Assembly: GCA_037783415.1 (NCBI GenBank) | Contig: JAZGTN010000011.1 | Coordinates: forward strand, 2,232,001-2,296,000 | Direction of reading: 5' to 3' | DNA length: 64,000 bases | From: Leptasterias polaris | Lineage: Eukaryota; Echinodermata; Asteroidea; Forcipulatida; Asteriidae | Shown here: positions 51,547 through 63,563 of the stretch, piece after piece | How positions within the stretch are numbered: position 1 is the first letter of the stretch | Layout of the letters: each line of letters starts with the position of its first letter | Made by a program: the position numbers and the translations under genes | Notes under the pieces: model-generated | Seen by the model: only the letters and a program-made list of their open reading frames with translations | Databases searched by the model: none | Told to the model about the DNA's origin: nothing

Positions 51547-52152
51547 CCACCATCCTCCCGACATTCAGAGAGGATGGTGGTGGGTTACAATTATTGAAAC
51601 TAAACGCTGTACCAAGTAATTAAGCCTCATTATTAATATTATGATTAGTCGCGCGCCTACGTTAGGGCCCATTTATTATTATTTTTGTTTTTATTAGGCC
51701 TACTATAATTACTGATCATACAGCAGCCTATGCTGACATAAAACTGCTTTATTTTTCCTACATTACATTGTACTGGTGGTAGTCTTTTTTAACTATTAAG
51801 TTGTTCTGGATAGATGAAACATCAGAATATTTTTGTCAAAATGTTTGCACTGAATGAGACAGTTGTTACACTGCGCCGTGGGTGTTTGACCTTGGGAGAA
51901 CCAATGGCGGCACTGCACACAAGTAATCATAGTCAGTAGCACTAACTTAGAAGTACAGTGCGTAAATCTTCATACCATGAAGAAGTACTTTATTTACATG
52001 TAGTAAAATGCCACACAGATGCCGAACCTGTATCATGACTGTAATTCTTATATTCAAATATCTGCTGTAATGTTAAATAAAATTTGAAAAAATAATTTGT
52101 CCTTGCATCTATTATTTTTCTATTAATTTCTTCCTTTTAATTCACTGTTTAG
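51547..52152. other. Interval in the 10.4-kb element
   Basis: A small hairpin (ccaccatcctccc...gaggatggtgg) lies near 51547-51585. Otherwise AT-rich intron-like sequence, ending with a pyrimidine tract before the possible exon at 52153. Confidence 0.4.
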
Positions 52153-52261
52153 TTGCTATGGGTTGTTGCGTGTCAACTTGTGTGTACGCATCGTGTTGCT
52201 GCCGTTCTACCGGACTACACTCCAGCTCTTCAAGGATTGATTCCTGAAGGAGCAGTTGATC
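52153..52261 (+). CDS. Possible internal exon 2 of an unrecognised gene
   Basis: After a pyrimidine-rich acceptor (cactgtttag) the frame reads LLWVVACQLVCTHRVAAVLP then DYTPALQGLIPEGAVD; a gtatcc donor would leave phase 1. The sequence looks protein-like (Pro, Gly, Leu pattern), but I do not recognise it. The donor is suboptimal. Confidence 0.4.
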
Positions 52262-53182
52262 GTATCCTTTTGAAAATTGTCATGTCATGTACATTTATGC
52301 AATCTGTATACAGATTCTGCTCTTTATTAATGGTTTAGTCACATGAAAAAAATAACCTGTACCATTTACTAAACCAATGGAATAAGTTAAAGCTGTCAAA
52401 TACATAATTGTATTGTGCTTCCAACTAAAATACAATTCTTTTCAGCATGCATGGTTAAAATAAGCATTATTTATTTTAGTCTTGTGTGGAACGTAGGATG
52501 TCCCATAGCGCTCATAATGCTTTTATGTAGTTTTCAATTTTACTTCCCTTTACATTTTCTACAAACTTTGTGTCTGTTCTAATAATTGCTAAAATGTAAA
52601 ATTCTTCCTGTTTATTATGTCCATAGTTATTTTCCTTGCTACTTAAATATTCAGTTCTGTACCTGTTAGTTATGTACTTCCAATGCAGGCAACACCATTC
52701 CAGCAATATGTTCGCTTTTGTTCTTCCAACACAGGGTAACACGTAGGTCAGTATTGTAGATTACTAATAATTCCCCCCCCCCCCAAAAAAAAGTTGAAAA
52801 CATAACTTCTGATATGTTTCAGAATACTTAAAACACTTCAAATTTATAGTATATTTTCAGGTGTTGTGCTAGCAGAATTCCCAGTTAAGTGAAAAAAATA
52901 AATCAATAATCATTTCCTGTGATAATGATCAGTTTTATGACAGGAGCACCATGTCCTAATCCTTTTAATCCCCATACAATTAGAACAACACTGTCTAAGC
53001 CCTGTATGGTGGTTATTGTCTGAGAACCTCAAGCCATTGAAGCTATGTTCCTTTGAGCAGCCACAAGGTTTTAATGAGCAAAGAATGACCTATAATGAAT
53101 ATTGGTTATTCAGGTTTACAAGAATCTATTCAATGAGAAATATTTCATAATTGATGTTACTTCATATTCTGAATAATTTCAG

Positions 53183-53230
53183 ATTATGCAAAGAGAGTCA
53201 TCAAGGAGACAGTGCTCCTTTATCAGCAGG
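53183..53230 (+). CDS. Possible internal exon 3 of an unrecognised gene
   Basis: A 48-nt exon between aatttcag and gtgaga. In the phase set by the previous exon it reads (H)YAKRVIKETVLLYQQ. Short, but with good splice signals and a consistent phase. Confidence 0.35.
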
Positions 53231-53261
53231 GTGAGAAGACATAAAGTCAAATTTTCTTCAG

Positions 53262-53640
53262 CTTGTTTGCAATCCTGGCCCCCTATCATTCAAGCATGGT
53301 AACAAGACCAGACAAGGACACTGCTGTGGAAAGTTTTGTGTCAAGGTTTAATTTAATAACTGAACCTGTTGGCAGACCTCAACCTAAACCTGGCATTGAA
53401 GATGTCCAAGAAACACAGAGCAGGCTGGGAAGAGCGAGACAACATCTGAAGAGAAGAAAAGTATTAACTGAAGAAGGTGATGATTCATCAATAAGAAAGA
53501 AGAGCACAACTGGGAAGAAGTCTAATAAAAGAACAAAGGCCGATGATGGTTGTTCAAAGAAGGGACAAGGGTCAACAATTCAGGAGGAGTCTGGGGAGAA
53601 GGTGGTGATTGGTGATGATGGCAAGCGGGACAGAAAGTGA
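53262..53640 (+). CDS. Possible last exon, basic C-terminal tail
   Basis: After tttcttcag a 125-codon frame runs to TGA. The first part (LFAILAPYHSSMVTRPDKD and on to SRFNLITEPVGRPQPK) looks globular. The rest is Lys/Arg/Asp/Ser-rich with nuclear-signal-like HLKRRK and KKSNKRTK. No ATG starts the frame, so it should be an exon. Its phase (needs 2) does not match the previous exon's phase 1, so an exon is missed or the gene is damaged. Confidence 0.4.
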
Positions 53641-53968
53641 CCCCAAATCAGTACTGCCCCAAATTGTGGTAAAGGGAGAATAGGAAAACAATGCGATAAT
53701 GAAAATTAAACTATCCCCCGTTTCAATGAGGTGGTTGGGTTGGTGTAGAGGTATCTTTCCTCACCTTTCACCTGTAGGACTCTAGAGACGGAGGAGACGG
53801 AGGAGACGGAGGAGTTAGAGTATTCACAGTGAGAAAACATTTCATGTGTAATGTGTTTTCATCCAGGGCAAACACAAAACATCAATTACACGTCTTTGTT
53901 TACAAGTTGCCAGAAAACCCAACTTGCTAGTGTTGACTGTAATTTGTACTTTTTGTTTACATTTTCTT

Positions 53969-54333
53969 AATAAGCCATTTGCGAGTTACATTTGAATAAT
54001 GTCTGGTACAATGACTTGTTTAGTCACAAGTTACCGCTTAAATTTGAATTCCTCAGACTATCGAGACAGTTGCTATGTCACATGATTAGGGGCAAGCTTT
54101 TGTATAGCAACCTCCAGATGAGCAAACCCTGGTACCATTATGCCATACACATCCATTCAGAATTGTGTATGGGTGTTCACCGTCTCTTACGTAACTAAGC
54201 AAAAGCTTGCCCCTAATCATGTGACATAGCAACTGTGTCGATAGTCTGAGGAATTCAAATTTAAGCGGTAACTTGTGACTAAACAAGTCATTGTACCAGA
54301 CATTATTCAAATGTAACTCGCAAATGGCTTATT
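53969..54333. mobile_element. MITE with about 135-bp near-perfect inverted arms
   Basis: The arms begin aataagccatttgcgag and end with its complement; a few mismatches occur around an 85-bp unpaired centre. The open frames in both arms are mirror images and not genes. A target duplication is not obvious. Confidence 0.88.
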
Positions 54334-56212
54334 GAGCTGATCATTTTTGATAAGGTGGTCTTTTAATGCAAGACGAGTAAGCAACGCAAAGAATTAGTTT
54401 GGCAATATTCCCTTTTTAATTTAGCCGTTTTCTATTTAATGCCTCAAATTTGAAACTACATAGGGGAGGTCAACTATGCTAATACATGGGTAGTGTTATT
54501 TAAAAAAATTCTTGACATTAAATAATACTTTTAATTTATAAAATACTGCTTTGTGTATGTAAGGTGGTTGTTTAGAATGTCTTTAATTATTCAAGAAGGG
54601 TTAGCAACATTCTCTTTTAAATAAGCTGCTTTCAATTGAAACTGAAGAGGGGTACTTTGAAATAAAATAATACTCATAAAGACTGATGTGTGTACATTAA
54701 AAGTGTTTATTGTCATTTACTCGTTGATCATCTAAAAATTTATAGTAAATGGAGGCCACCATGTTTGTATCCTCAATCCTGAAAACTATGCACCAGACTA
54801 GCTGAACATGTTTTGATCATATTCTATAGAATTTAAGTATAATTTAAACTTTGCATGGTGGAAGTGCAATCAGGTGAGGTTTGCAGTGACATCATGTGTA
54901 AAATTTCTTTTGAGCAGTGGTGGTTTGACAACTTCATGAAGACGAACAGAGCATACTGATCAAAACATCAAGTTGTGAAACCACCATTTCTTTTCAGGAC
55001 CACCACAAAGAGATCATTCACATGGTGTGTTGGTGTTACCACAAACCTCACCGGATTATAGTGATGTTCTTGTAATGACATCCATCCCATCTGAGTGAAC
55101 CAAATGTTTACAGATTTTTATCCAAGATTGTGGTTCTCAAAAAAGTTCCCCTTTTGAAGCCTCTTTACCGTAAAACTTCCATGTATGTAATATGTAGTGT
55201 GAATACAAACCAGTGAGAGACACAACAGCATGGGCTATATGTTTGACAAATTATTTGTGCGTCTAGCCGTCTAACTTTTGAATCTCATTTGGGAGCATTT
55301 ACAAACATTTCACCAACTATAGCGGCTATAAATAACACATTACCCACCCTAAATTCAGGTGAGATGAGGAACTCATACAATAAGATTGGCAATATTTTTT
55401 TTATTTTTTTAAAATTACTTTTAGTCTAGTGGTGGTGGGGGTACAAAAATCCTTTTGTCCATTGGGGTTGGGTTACATCGTTCGAATGGCATCCATTATA
55501 CATGTACATGAAGGAAGTGGCACTCTGTTGAACCTTCCGAGGTAGCCCCAACACCATCTGACAACTTGCTGGTATTCAACATTGCGATATTTTCTGCAAA
55601 CAAAGTAGTAGAAGAATAACAAATTAGGTAAGGTTAACAGTTCATGTCAATTTTTGTTAACGCAAAGTTTTCCCATTTTGAAGAAATCATGTACATAGTA
55701 AGGGTGGAAATATACTCTTCTGATTTGTCCAGTCCAACAACCCATAGGAGATCCCCCCCCCCCACACACATTTGGGTTCTGTAAGAAGTCAAAAACTGAA
55801 AAAGATGAGTCGCAACTATTTTTCTGTAACAGTCTCGACAATTGTGACAGAGATCACAATGTTTTGGAAAAATCTGTTAGTACAGCTTTTATGGTTAGTG
55901 TTGTCTTGAGTTGTATAAATGATCTAATCCAACAGTCAATTATACCCGAACCAAGGGTCAGGTAAGAGGGGTAATGTTTTTTATTTTTTTAGGGGGGGGG
56001 GGGGGGGGGGAGGTGTTTGCTCATCACATTAATTTTGCAGTTCAATTTAAAAACAAGACACTTGGGCCCTACTTCGTACTTGGTACAGCGTTTAGTTGTG
56101 ATAATCGTAACCCACCAACCTCTCCGACCGTCGGGAGGATGGTGGATTACAATTATCGCAACGACTACCTGACTATTTATCGGTACCTGCCGTATGTATT
56201 GACTCGAGTCCT
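54334..56212. other. Interior of the 10.4-kb element, right part
   Basis: Two diverged direct copies start near 54345 and 54560 ('aaggtggt...'). Inverted arms 'ggtgaggtttg' / 'caaacctcacc' (54873, 55040) and 'ggtggtttgacaac' / 'gttgtgaaaccacc' (54922, 54971) mark small palindromes. A G run lies near 55993-56010. 56104-56220 is an inverse copy of 51090-51236 and its flank. No gene identified. Confidence 0.5.
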
Positions 56213-56411
56213 GGGCCAAATTTCATAAAGCCTGTCAAAAAAAGTGTTAAGCACAAACACTTTGCTAAACAGAAACAAACAGGTTAGCTACTGCCAGTGT
56301 ATTCCATAAAGTTAACATAGTTGCGACTGGTACCCTGCTAAATTTTGCTAAGCAAATAGTACATTTTCCAAGCAGTATTTTCTGCTAAACAGCTTTATGA
56401 AATTGGGTCCT
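56213..56411. mobile_element. Palindromic MITE 'ttcataaagc'
   Basis: The ends gggccaaatttcataaagc and agctttatgaaattgggtcc are complementary; 'gctaaac' and 'ttgctaagca' recur inside. This resembles an abundant marine deuterostome repeat known to me by pattern. Confidence 0.7.
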
Positions 56412-56549
56412 GCCTGGTGGCCTAGTTTTTATACTTTCCATGGAGGTCCAGACTCCCCATGGGACTGGGAGTAGGTTGCTACCTCCATGTACCGTAGTAC
56501 GTAGTACTACTATTCTATATAGAGAAAGGACCTTGACTTGAGCCATCCA

Positions 56550-57302
56550 CTCTGCTCTGGACGGACAACCGATTATCGTAACTACACAACATTAATTAAC
56601 AATCCTCACCACTGATCCTTTTGAAGGTGGCATAATGCTGATCTTGTTGACTTGATGCCTTTTTTGGTTGAGATTCATCAAAAAAACGACCACGGATGTC
56701 AACATCTCCTCATTCTCAATCTCTCAGTGCATTTGACATACTACACACACACGGCGCAGAGCAGACTGTATCCGACTATCCACCCGGGTGTACACGTTAA
56801 AGGAATGAAGGCTGGAACCCAAACAACCTTAAGACCATCTAGGCTCTTGAAAAAATATCCACCACAAATATGCAAACTATGCGACGAAGTATGCGATAAA
56901 GTATGCGATAATATTTGCGACGTCGCAAATATTTGCAAAGATATTTGCGATAATATTTGCGACGTCGCAAATATTTGCAAAGATATTTGCGATAATATTT
57001 GCGACGTCGCAAATATTTGCAAAGATATTTGCGATAATATTTGCGACGTCGCAAATATTTGCAAAGATATTTGCAAAGATATTTGCGACGTCGCAAATAT
57101 TTGCAAAGATATTTGCAATAATATTTGCGACATCGCAAATATTTGCAAAGATATTTACGACATCGCAAATATTTGCAAAGATATTTGCAAAGATATTTGC
57201 GACATCGCAAATATTTGCAAAGATATTTGCAAAGATATTTGCGACATCGCAAATATTTGCAAAGATATTTGCGATGTGCGATGTCCCTTCAGGGCCACCA
57301 TA
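56550..57302 (-). repeat. Right terminal inverted repeat of the 10.4-kb element
   Basis: Inverted copy of 46894-47628, including the 42-bp palindromic array (56878-57272). The region 56640-56760 contains small indels and an unrelated patch relative to the left copy. Confidence 0.92.
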
Positions 57303-58606
57303 GCATTGGGAGCGTTGCCACAACCCGAGGCAATTTTTATGGGAAAAAACCCAGCAACCCGCATGTGGGTAAGTATAGGGTGCCAGACTACAAATTGTTT
57401 TCCTACTTTTCACAATTTAAATTCAACAAAAAACTATAATCCCTCAGTGGTAAGTTTTTTCAAGAAAATCACTTTTGTGAAGATTATGGAAAAACAATAA
57501 CTCAACAGATTTAAGAGCCCAATAAAAGGGGGGTACACCCCACTAAATAGGGAGAAAACAGAGCGTCGGTCTCATTAGTATTTTGTAGGCCCTCAACATG
57601 ATTTTTTTTATTAGACAGATTTGAGAGCCCAATAAAAGGGGTACAGTGTACACATTTTCCCCAATTGTGACCCTGGGGTTGTTGACTTCCAACATAAGGT
57701 ATTTTGGATGACATAGGTCCTGAAATAAATGGTCCTATAGCTATCTGCCAAAAGGGGGGTACACCCCACTAAATAGGGAGAAAACAGAGCGTCGGTCTCA
57801 TTAGTATTTTGTAGGCCCTCAAAAAAAAATTATTAGACAGATTTGAGAGCCCAATAAAAGGGTTACAGTGTACAAATGTTGTCCAATTGTGACCCGGGGG
57901 TTGTTGGCTTCCAACTTGAAGTAACTTGGATGAAATAGACCCTGAATTAAATGGTCCTTTAGGCTATTTGCTGAGAGGTGTAGGGAAATTTTCAATTGAT
58001 GCTCGGATATTTGGAAAATTACACCGGTGCAGGGGTGTTTTATTTGGAGGGGAATAACTCGACGGGCCCAGGGACTCCCCATATCAAATTGAGCAGAGGA
58101 TAACAGTTCAAGAGTCAGTGGATAATTTTTCCTTTACAGCAGAAGTTGTGAGACTTCTAAGTATTTTTGGTGTATTTGTGAATATTTAGCATTTTGCATT
58201 ATAGATTATGCTATGGGGAGTTTATTTAGTGGGGTGCATCCCTAGGTTCTTAGTAGTTGGTGGTCGCACCCATCCAAGTCCACACACGGACGATACACCC
58301 ATTCGATTCGAACACAGTCCACGCACGGAGTCCATCATGACGAGTTGTCGCTCACATACTCTACGAACAAACAATGTAGGGAAGGTAAATCCAAATTTAC
58401 TAAGCTCCTCCATGCATGTACATGTATGACGCACATCAGAAATGAGTACGTGATAAACCGTGTATGTATCCACGCGCTGGGAGTGGGATTGTGGGTACTA
58501 AGTTGGGAAAAGTGCGACGAAACCGTTCCGTCCAGTCGGCGTGCCCTGAGATCGAGGCTAATGTCATCACTGGTATTCCGAAAGTTCTGCGTAAAGATCG
58601 GACAAA
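57303..58606. other. Upstream flank of MCT gene B
   Basis: Starts with gcattg, the right target duplication. 57515-57740 and 57750-57965 are a tandem pair ('cacttaataggg'-free units sharing cccaataaaagggg, gagcgtcggtctcatt). From 58020 it matches 22387-23021, the flank of gene A, with small indels. No extra gene. Confidence 0.65.
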
Positions 58607-58820
58607 ATGAAGGCGGATAGTTCACGCAAATCGTCTGCACATGTGGATAGAGGTTGGGCTTGGGTTGTTTGCATTGCCGGCCATTTATGTATTGCATTAA
58701 CCATCGGGTATTTTACATCTCTTGGTGTCTTCTTCATCGAATGGAAAGAACACTTTGACGTGTCTGCTACAACTGCAAGTTGGGTGGTCGGTATGCCGCA
58801 ATTGGTTGGAAGTTCCGGGA
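58607..58820 (+). CDS. MCT-like gene B, exon 1
   Basis: 214 nt, same start, length, phase and donor as exon 1 of gene A. The protein differs visibly at one position (HLCIAL instead of HLCTAL). The DRGWAWVV motif is intact. The gene continues beyond the window. Confidence 0.88.
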
Positions 58821-60353
58821 GTGAGTATACTTGCAGCTGTTGTTTTACATGCTCTTTCGTTTTTAATTTCGTAATAATGAAATTTTCATGAGTACACCCG
58901 GTACTCATGAGGGATTACACCCGGGGCCCAAGCCAATCCAGCCGACTGAGGTATTATTATGGAGGTAGACTACCTCCATGAGCAGAATTATACAGAGCAG
59001 AAACGGCACACCAGAATGACGTGGTCTGTTTTATGCATAAAATTACACGTTTTTAATGGTCAGAGTGAAAGTTACCAGTACCACTCTTTCGGAGAATCAT
59101 TTCCCGGCCAAGTTACGAAATTAGCACTGTGAAGAACCTCACCCTAATTAAGTCACCGATGCTCTTTGTTTTGATTGCTGTAACCAAAATAAACACGACG
59201 AACGTCCACAAATTCCCCGACAAAACATAAACCGTGAACATTTTGAAATATTCCAAACAAAAAACAGAAGAAGAAGAAGAAAAAAGTCACGTATTATAAT
59301 ATCTTTGAAAAGTTATTCGCAATTTTCATACGCCATGCAACATCTGGGATCGGACAGCATTTTCACATACAAACGTTTCTCAATAATTTATACAACAGTC
59401 GTAGGAAACATTCCAACGGTTGTCATGTTTTATAAAATTATGTGCACTTTGTACGAGTGCAATTTGATTCAACGAAACCGAGTTGGCCCACTTAGTTTTT
59501 GTTGCCAATCGTTTCACACACTGTCGCGACAGGACCATTGATTATAAGAAACACCGAATGGGGAGCTTGCTCTATGCAACCATCCATATCAACAAATTGA
59601 AAGAAAACCCCAAAATCATCGATGCATAAAAGCTTAAAGTTTAACTCCGAGCATGCCTAATATCCGCATAAGCCAATTTTGCATTTCTACGTGCAGCTTT
59701 TCAAGGGACTTTTGTAGTATTACGTGCCTTACTCAACTGAATAAAAGTCGACCTTGATGCCAACTTCTGAAGATTTTTACACCGGTCCTTTGGCTTATCG
59801 GATGCCATTATGGCACGTCCTTTTTGTTTGGTTGAATCTAGAATGTGAACAACTCTTGAACTTTGTTGACTGATGAAGTCTAAATCTCAGGACCCTTCTT
59901 TGCAGAAACTATCGTGAGTGGTATAGCAATTACAAAAGTTAAAGAGTGGCCCTTGATGTTCTTTGCAGAGTAGACATCCTAGATACCGGTTAATAATTAT
60001 TTTACACTTAAAATTTGCATTTAGTAATAAAGCATTATTATTCATTAGTGAAAAATGCACCTCTCCGCACGGTTTTCAGCCGAAAACTATCTCTGATAAT
60101 GATATGCATTGACCCCTTGAGGGGAAAACCCCCCTCCCCCCCAAATCAAGAAGAATACAAACTTACATTACACGGTAAATTAATCCTGCTGTTCACCCGA
60201 GGTATCCTGAATTGTGTCATTGTTGTAAAATGGAGCCTACAGAACGTTGGGTAGTTTCGTAAACCGTGTGCGTGCAGAACAGCAACGACATTGCTGTATA
60301 CGATTTTAACACGGCACAAGCGATGTTTATTACAGTGTCATCAGGGGAATAAC

Positions 60354-61761
60354 TACGGAAGCCGGATAGTACGGAAGCCGGATTACGGAAGCCGGATAGT
60401 GCCAGGAGATAAGAAGTGAAATATATTTTTCATGAGCGCGAAAATTTTTTTTGGGTGCCATTTATCTGGCGGCCGCCACATATTATCTGGCGGCCGCCAC
60501 ATAATTTATCTGGCGGCCGCCACTTATTATCCGGCGGCCGCCACTTAATTATCCGGCGGCCGCCACATAATTATCTGGCAGCCGCCAATTATTATCCGGC
60601 GGCCGCCACTTATTATCCGGCGGCCGCCACATATTATGTGGCGGCCGCCACATAATTATCCGGCGGCCGCCACTTAATTATCTGTACCACACGTTCTTTA
60701 TTTTGCGGATTTTAAGAGGACAGGACGTAGGATTCGGGGGACATTAAAGAGGACATATCATAGGAACCAGGGGAGTAAAGAGGAAAGGTCATAGGTTCCA
60801 GGGGGTGGGGTAAGAGGACAGGTCATAGGATCAAGGGGGGTAAGAGAACAGGTCATAGGATCATGGGGGGTAAGAGGACAGGTCAAAGGATCCAGGGAGG
60901 TAAGAGGACAGGTCATAAATGATCATGGGGGTTAAGAGGGCAGGTCATAATGATCAAGGGGGTTAAGAGGACATGTCATAGGATCCGGGAGGGGGAGGGG
61001 GGGTTAAAGGTAAGAGGGCATGTCATAGGATCATAATACACTGATCCATTAAGCCACGCCCCTTTCTCTTTGACCAATCACAACCGCGAAATCTGATCAC
61101 CATTTGAGCCGTTTGGTGATCTTTGCACTAATGGTGATCGGGTTTCGCGGCTGTGATTGGTCAACTCGTAAGGAGGCGGGGCTTAATGGATCGGTCTATT
61201 GGGGGGTGAGAGGACATGACTTTGGTGTCTCTATATGGATCACTCCCCTTCTCTGCCATCTTGACATGTCCTCTTACCCCTCTGGATCTTATGACATGTC
61301 CTCTTAACCTCCTTGATCCTACGACCTGCCCTCTAACCCCCCCGGAACCTATGAGCTTTCCTCTTTACTCCCCTGGTTCCTATGATATGTTCTCTTAACC
61401 CCCCCCCTGAATCCTATGACCCGTCCTCTTAAAATCCGCAAAATAAAGAACGTGTGGTACAGATAATTAAGTGGCGGCCGCCAGATAATTAAGTGGCGGC
61501 CGCCGGATAATTAAGTGGCGGCCGCCGGATAATTAAGTGTCAGCCGCCGGATAATTAAGTGGCGGCCGCCGGATAATAAGTGGCGGCCGCCGGATAATTA
61601 AGTGGCGGCCGCCAGATAATTATGTGGCGGCCGCCAGATAATTATGTGGCGGCTGCCAGATAATATGTGGCGGCCGCCAGATAAATGGTACAAAAAAATA
61701 TTTTCGCGCTCATGAAAAATATATTTCACTTCTTATCTCCTGGCACTATCCGGCTTCCGTA
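60354..61761. mobile_element. NotI-site-rich foldback element (family N, copy 2)
   Basis: Starts with three stacked copies of tacggaagccgga and ends 'ccggcttccgta'. Arms carry about 17 gcggccgc motifs, then inverted gaggacaggtcata units. A separate palindrome (61043-61192) is nested at the centre. aataac precedes it (60348-60353) and aataat follows the compound insertion (62714-62719), a 6-bp target duplication with one change. The empty site is at about 24953. Confidence 0.85.
61043..61192. mobile_element. Small palindromic MITE nested in NotI-rich element
   Basis: The arms gatccattaagcc...cgaccaatca type are complementary (gaccaatcacaaccgcgaaa / ttcgcggctgtgattggtc). Absent from the corresponding centre of copy 1 (near 39965). 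Confidence 0.8.
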
Positions 61762-62713
61762 TAGAATAGTGCCAGAAAATAAGAAGTGAAATAATTTTTT
61801 ATGAACGCGAGAATATTTTTTTGAACCATTTATCTGGCGGCCGCCACTTAATTAAGTGGCGGCCGCCACTTATTTATCCGGCGGCCGGGTAAGAGGCGTG
61901 GGGTAAGAGGCGTGTCATAGGAATAGGGGGGGGGGGGGTTAAGAGGACAGGTCATAGGATCCAGGTGGGTAAGAGAACAGGTCAGTGGATCCGGGGGGGT
62001 GGGTAAGATGACATGACATAGGATCATGGGGTAAGATTACAGGTCATAGGATCAAGGGTGGTAAGAGGACATGTCAAGATGGCAGAGAAGGGGGAGTGAT
62101 CCATAGAGACACCAAAGTCATGTCCTCTCACCCCCCATTATGATCCTATGACATGCCCTCTTACCCTTAACCCCCCCCCCCCTCCCCCTCCCGGATCCTA
62201 TGACATGTCCTCTTAACCCCCTTGATCATTATGACCTGTCCTCTTACCCCCCATGATCATTTATGACCTGTCCTCTTACCTCCCTGGATCCTTTGACTTG
62301 TCCTCTTACCCCCATGATCCTATGACCTGTCCTCTTACCCCACCCTTGATCCTATGACCTGTCCTCTTACCCCCCCTGGAACCTATGACCTTTCCTCTTT
62401 ACTCCCCTGGTTCCTATGATATGTCCTCTTAACCCGCCCCCCCCCCCCGAATCCTATGTCCTGTTCTCTTAAAATCCGCAAAATAAAGAACGTGTGGTAC
62501 AGATAATTAAGTGGCGGCTGCCAGATAATTATGTGGCGGCCGCCAGATAATAATTGGCGGCCGCCGGATAATTAAGTGGCGGCCGCCGGATAATATGTGG
62601 CGGCCGCCGGATAATATGTGGCGGCCGCCAGATAAATGGTACAACAAAAATATTCTCGCGCTCATGAAAAATATATTCCACTTCTTATCTCCTGGCACTA
62701 TCCGGCTTCCGTA
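61762..62713. mobile_element. NotI-site-rich foldback element (family N, copy 3)
   Basis: Abuts copy 2. Its left terminus is clipped (tagaatagtgcc instead of tacggaagccggatagtgcc), and its left arm resembles the right arm of copy 1 in inverse. The right end is complete (ccggcttccgta). Fewer gcggccgc motifs on the left, consistent with an internal deletion. Confidence 0.82.
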
Positions 62714-63422
62714 AATAATCGTTTTCCCGAGCAAGCGCAGAGATACTAAGACTTTAGTCGAGGCGTTTGTAACTGGTTTTGTGTGCTATCACAAAAATAG
62801 AGGGCGCTTTTTACTCTCGTGCTTTCATTCTCTTCAACAAAATTTAGCATGCAAAGTAACGAGATAACAAAAACTACAAACCTGTAAATTGGAAATGATG
62901 TGTCTCAAGGATTGTGCGTTATTTACACCATGGTCGCAATATGGTGGACGTCACGATCAGTCCTTTGTCACGTGGTTTGAATGACCTCGCGTTTTTCAGA
63001 TTTTTTGCTGGGAGTTTTCGGAGAAAATACAATTTTACCTTGTTTTGTTGTAAGGTAAGGGACCCATAATAATTTGTTCTATTTCCTGTGGTCTCCATTT
63101 ACTGGAGACAAGCAACAACTAAATAATTATTTCAGAACATCTTAGAGCTGCTCTTTAATGTGACTGGATTTTTTCTTATAGGCCAAAAATGATACAATTT
63201 GTCTCCTCGAAATTATAAAAAATAGTAAAGTAGGGGCCTACATGTATTAAAAATACTATTTGAAGGAATAATCCAAGAAACGCATGGATTGTGCATTAAA
63301 CATCATCCATGTAATGTTGAAGTTATACTCTTATAGCCCAGAAATATTATGTGGAGCTGCTGTGTACAAACCCCGGCTGAGTCAATCGTTTTATTGTAAT
63401 GCATCAACATTGTGTTTGACAG

Positions 63423-63563
63423 GTTTGTTCATGGGTGCCATAGCTATGCGGCTCGGTATTCGTCGTGTCACAATGTTCGGGTCTGTGGTGTGTGGACTCT
63501 CTACCATACTGGGATCATTTTCTACGAATGTCTGGCATCTCTATCTCAGTGGTGCAATGTCGG
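63423..63563 (+). CDS. MCT-like gene B, exon 2
   Basis: 141 nt with the same acceptor and donor as gene A exon 2. Replacements: Pro to Met after AIA, and Cys to Tyr in WHL(C/Y)LSG. The frame is open and in phase with exon 1, so gene B is plausibly functional; its exons 3 and 4 lie beyond 64000. Confidence 0.88.

Larger units (their letters stand above)
46894..57302. mobile_element. 10.4-kb element with long satellite-bearing terminal inverted repeats
   Basis: The ends tatggtggccctgaagggac and its exact complement are flanked by gcattg on both sides (46888-46893, 57303-57308), a perfect 6-bp target duplication. The paralogous site near 21580 (tgcatttggagcg) is empty. The terminal repeats are 735 and 753 bp. 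The 8.9-kb interior holds nested elements and possible exons of an unrecognised gene. A 6-bp target with 5'-TAY ends is, to my knowledge, described for the IS3EU superfamily. No transposase domain is visible, so the class is unproven. Confidence 0.85.
58821..63422 (+). other. Intron 1 of MCT gene B
   Basis: Aligns with intron 1 of gene A except that the 24039-24255 MITE is absent and a 2.36-kb foldback insertion (60354-62713) is present. A G/C-run difference lies near 60121-60141. Confidence 0.8.

Noticed and set aside
53992..54310. Mirror-image frames starting MNNVWYNDLFSHKLP
   Set aside because: They are the two arms of an inverted repeat read from each side, not a gene pair.
46894..57302. 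Reading the 10.4-kb element as a Polinton/Maverick because of its 6-bp target duplication
   Set aside because: No DNA polymerase B, integrase, ATPase or capsid-like frames are visible, and the termini begin TA rather than AG.
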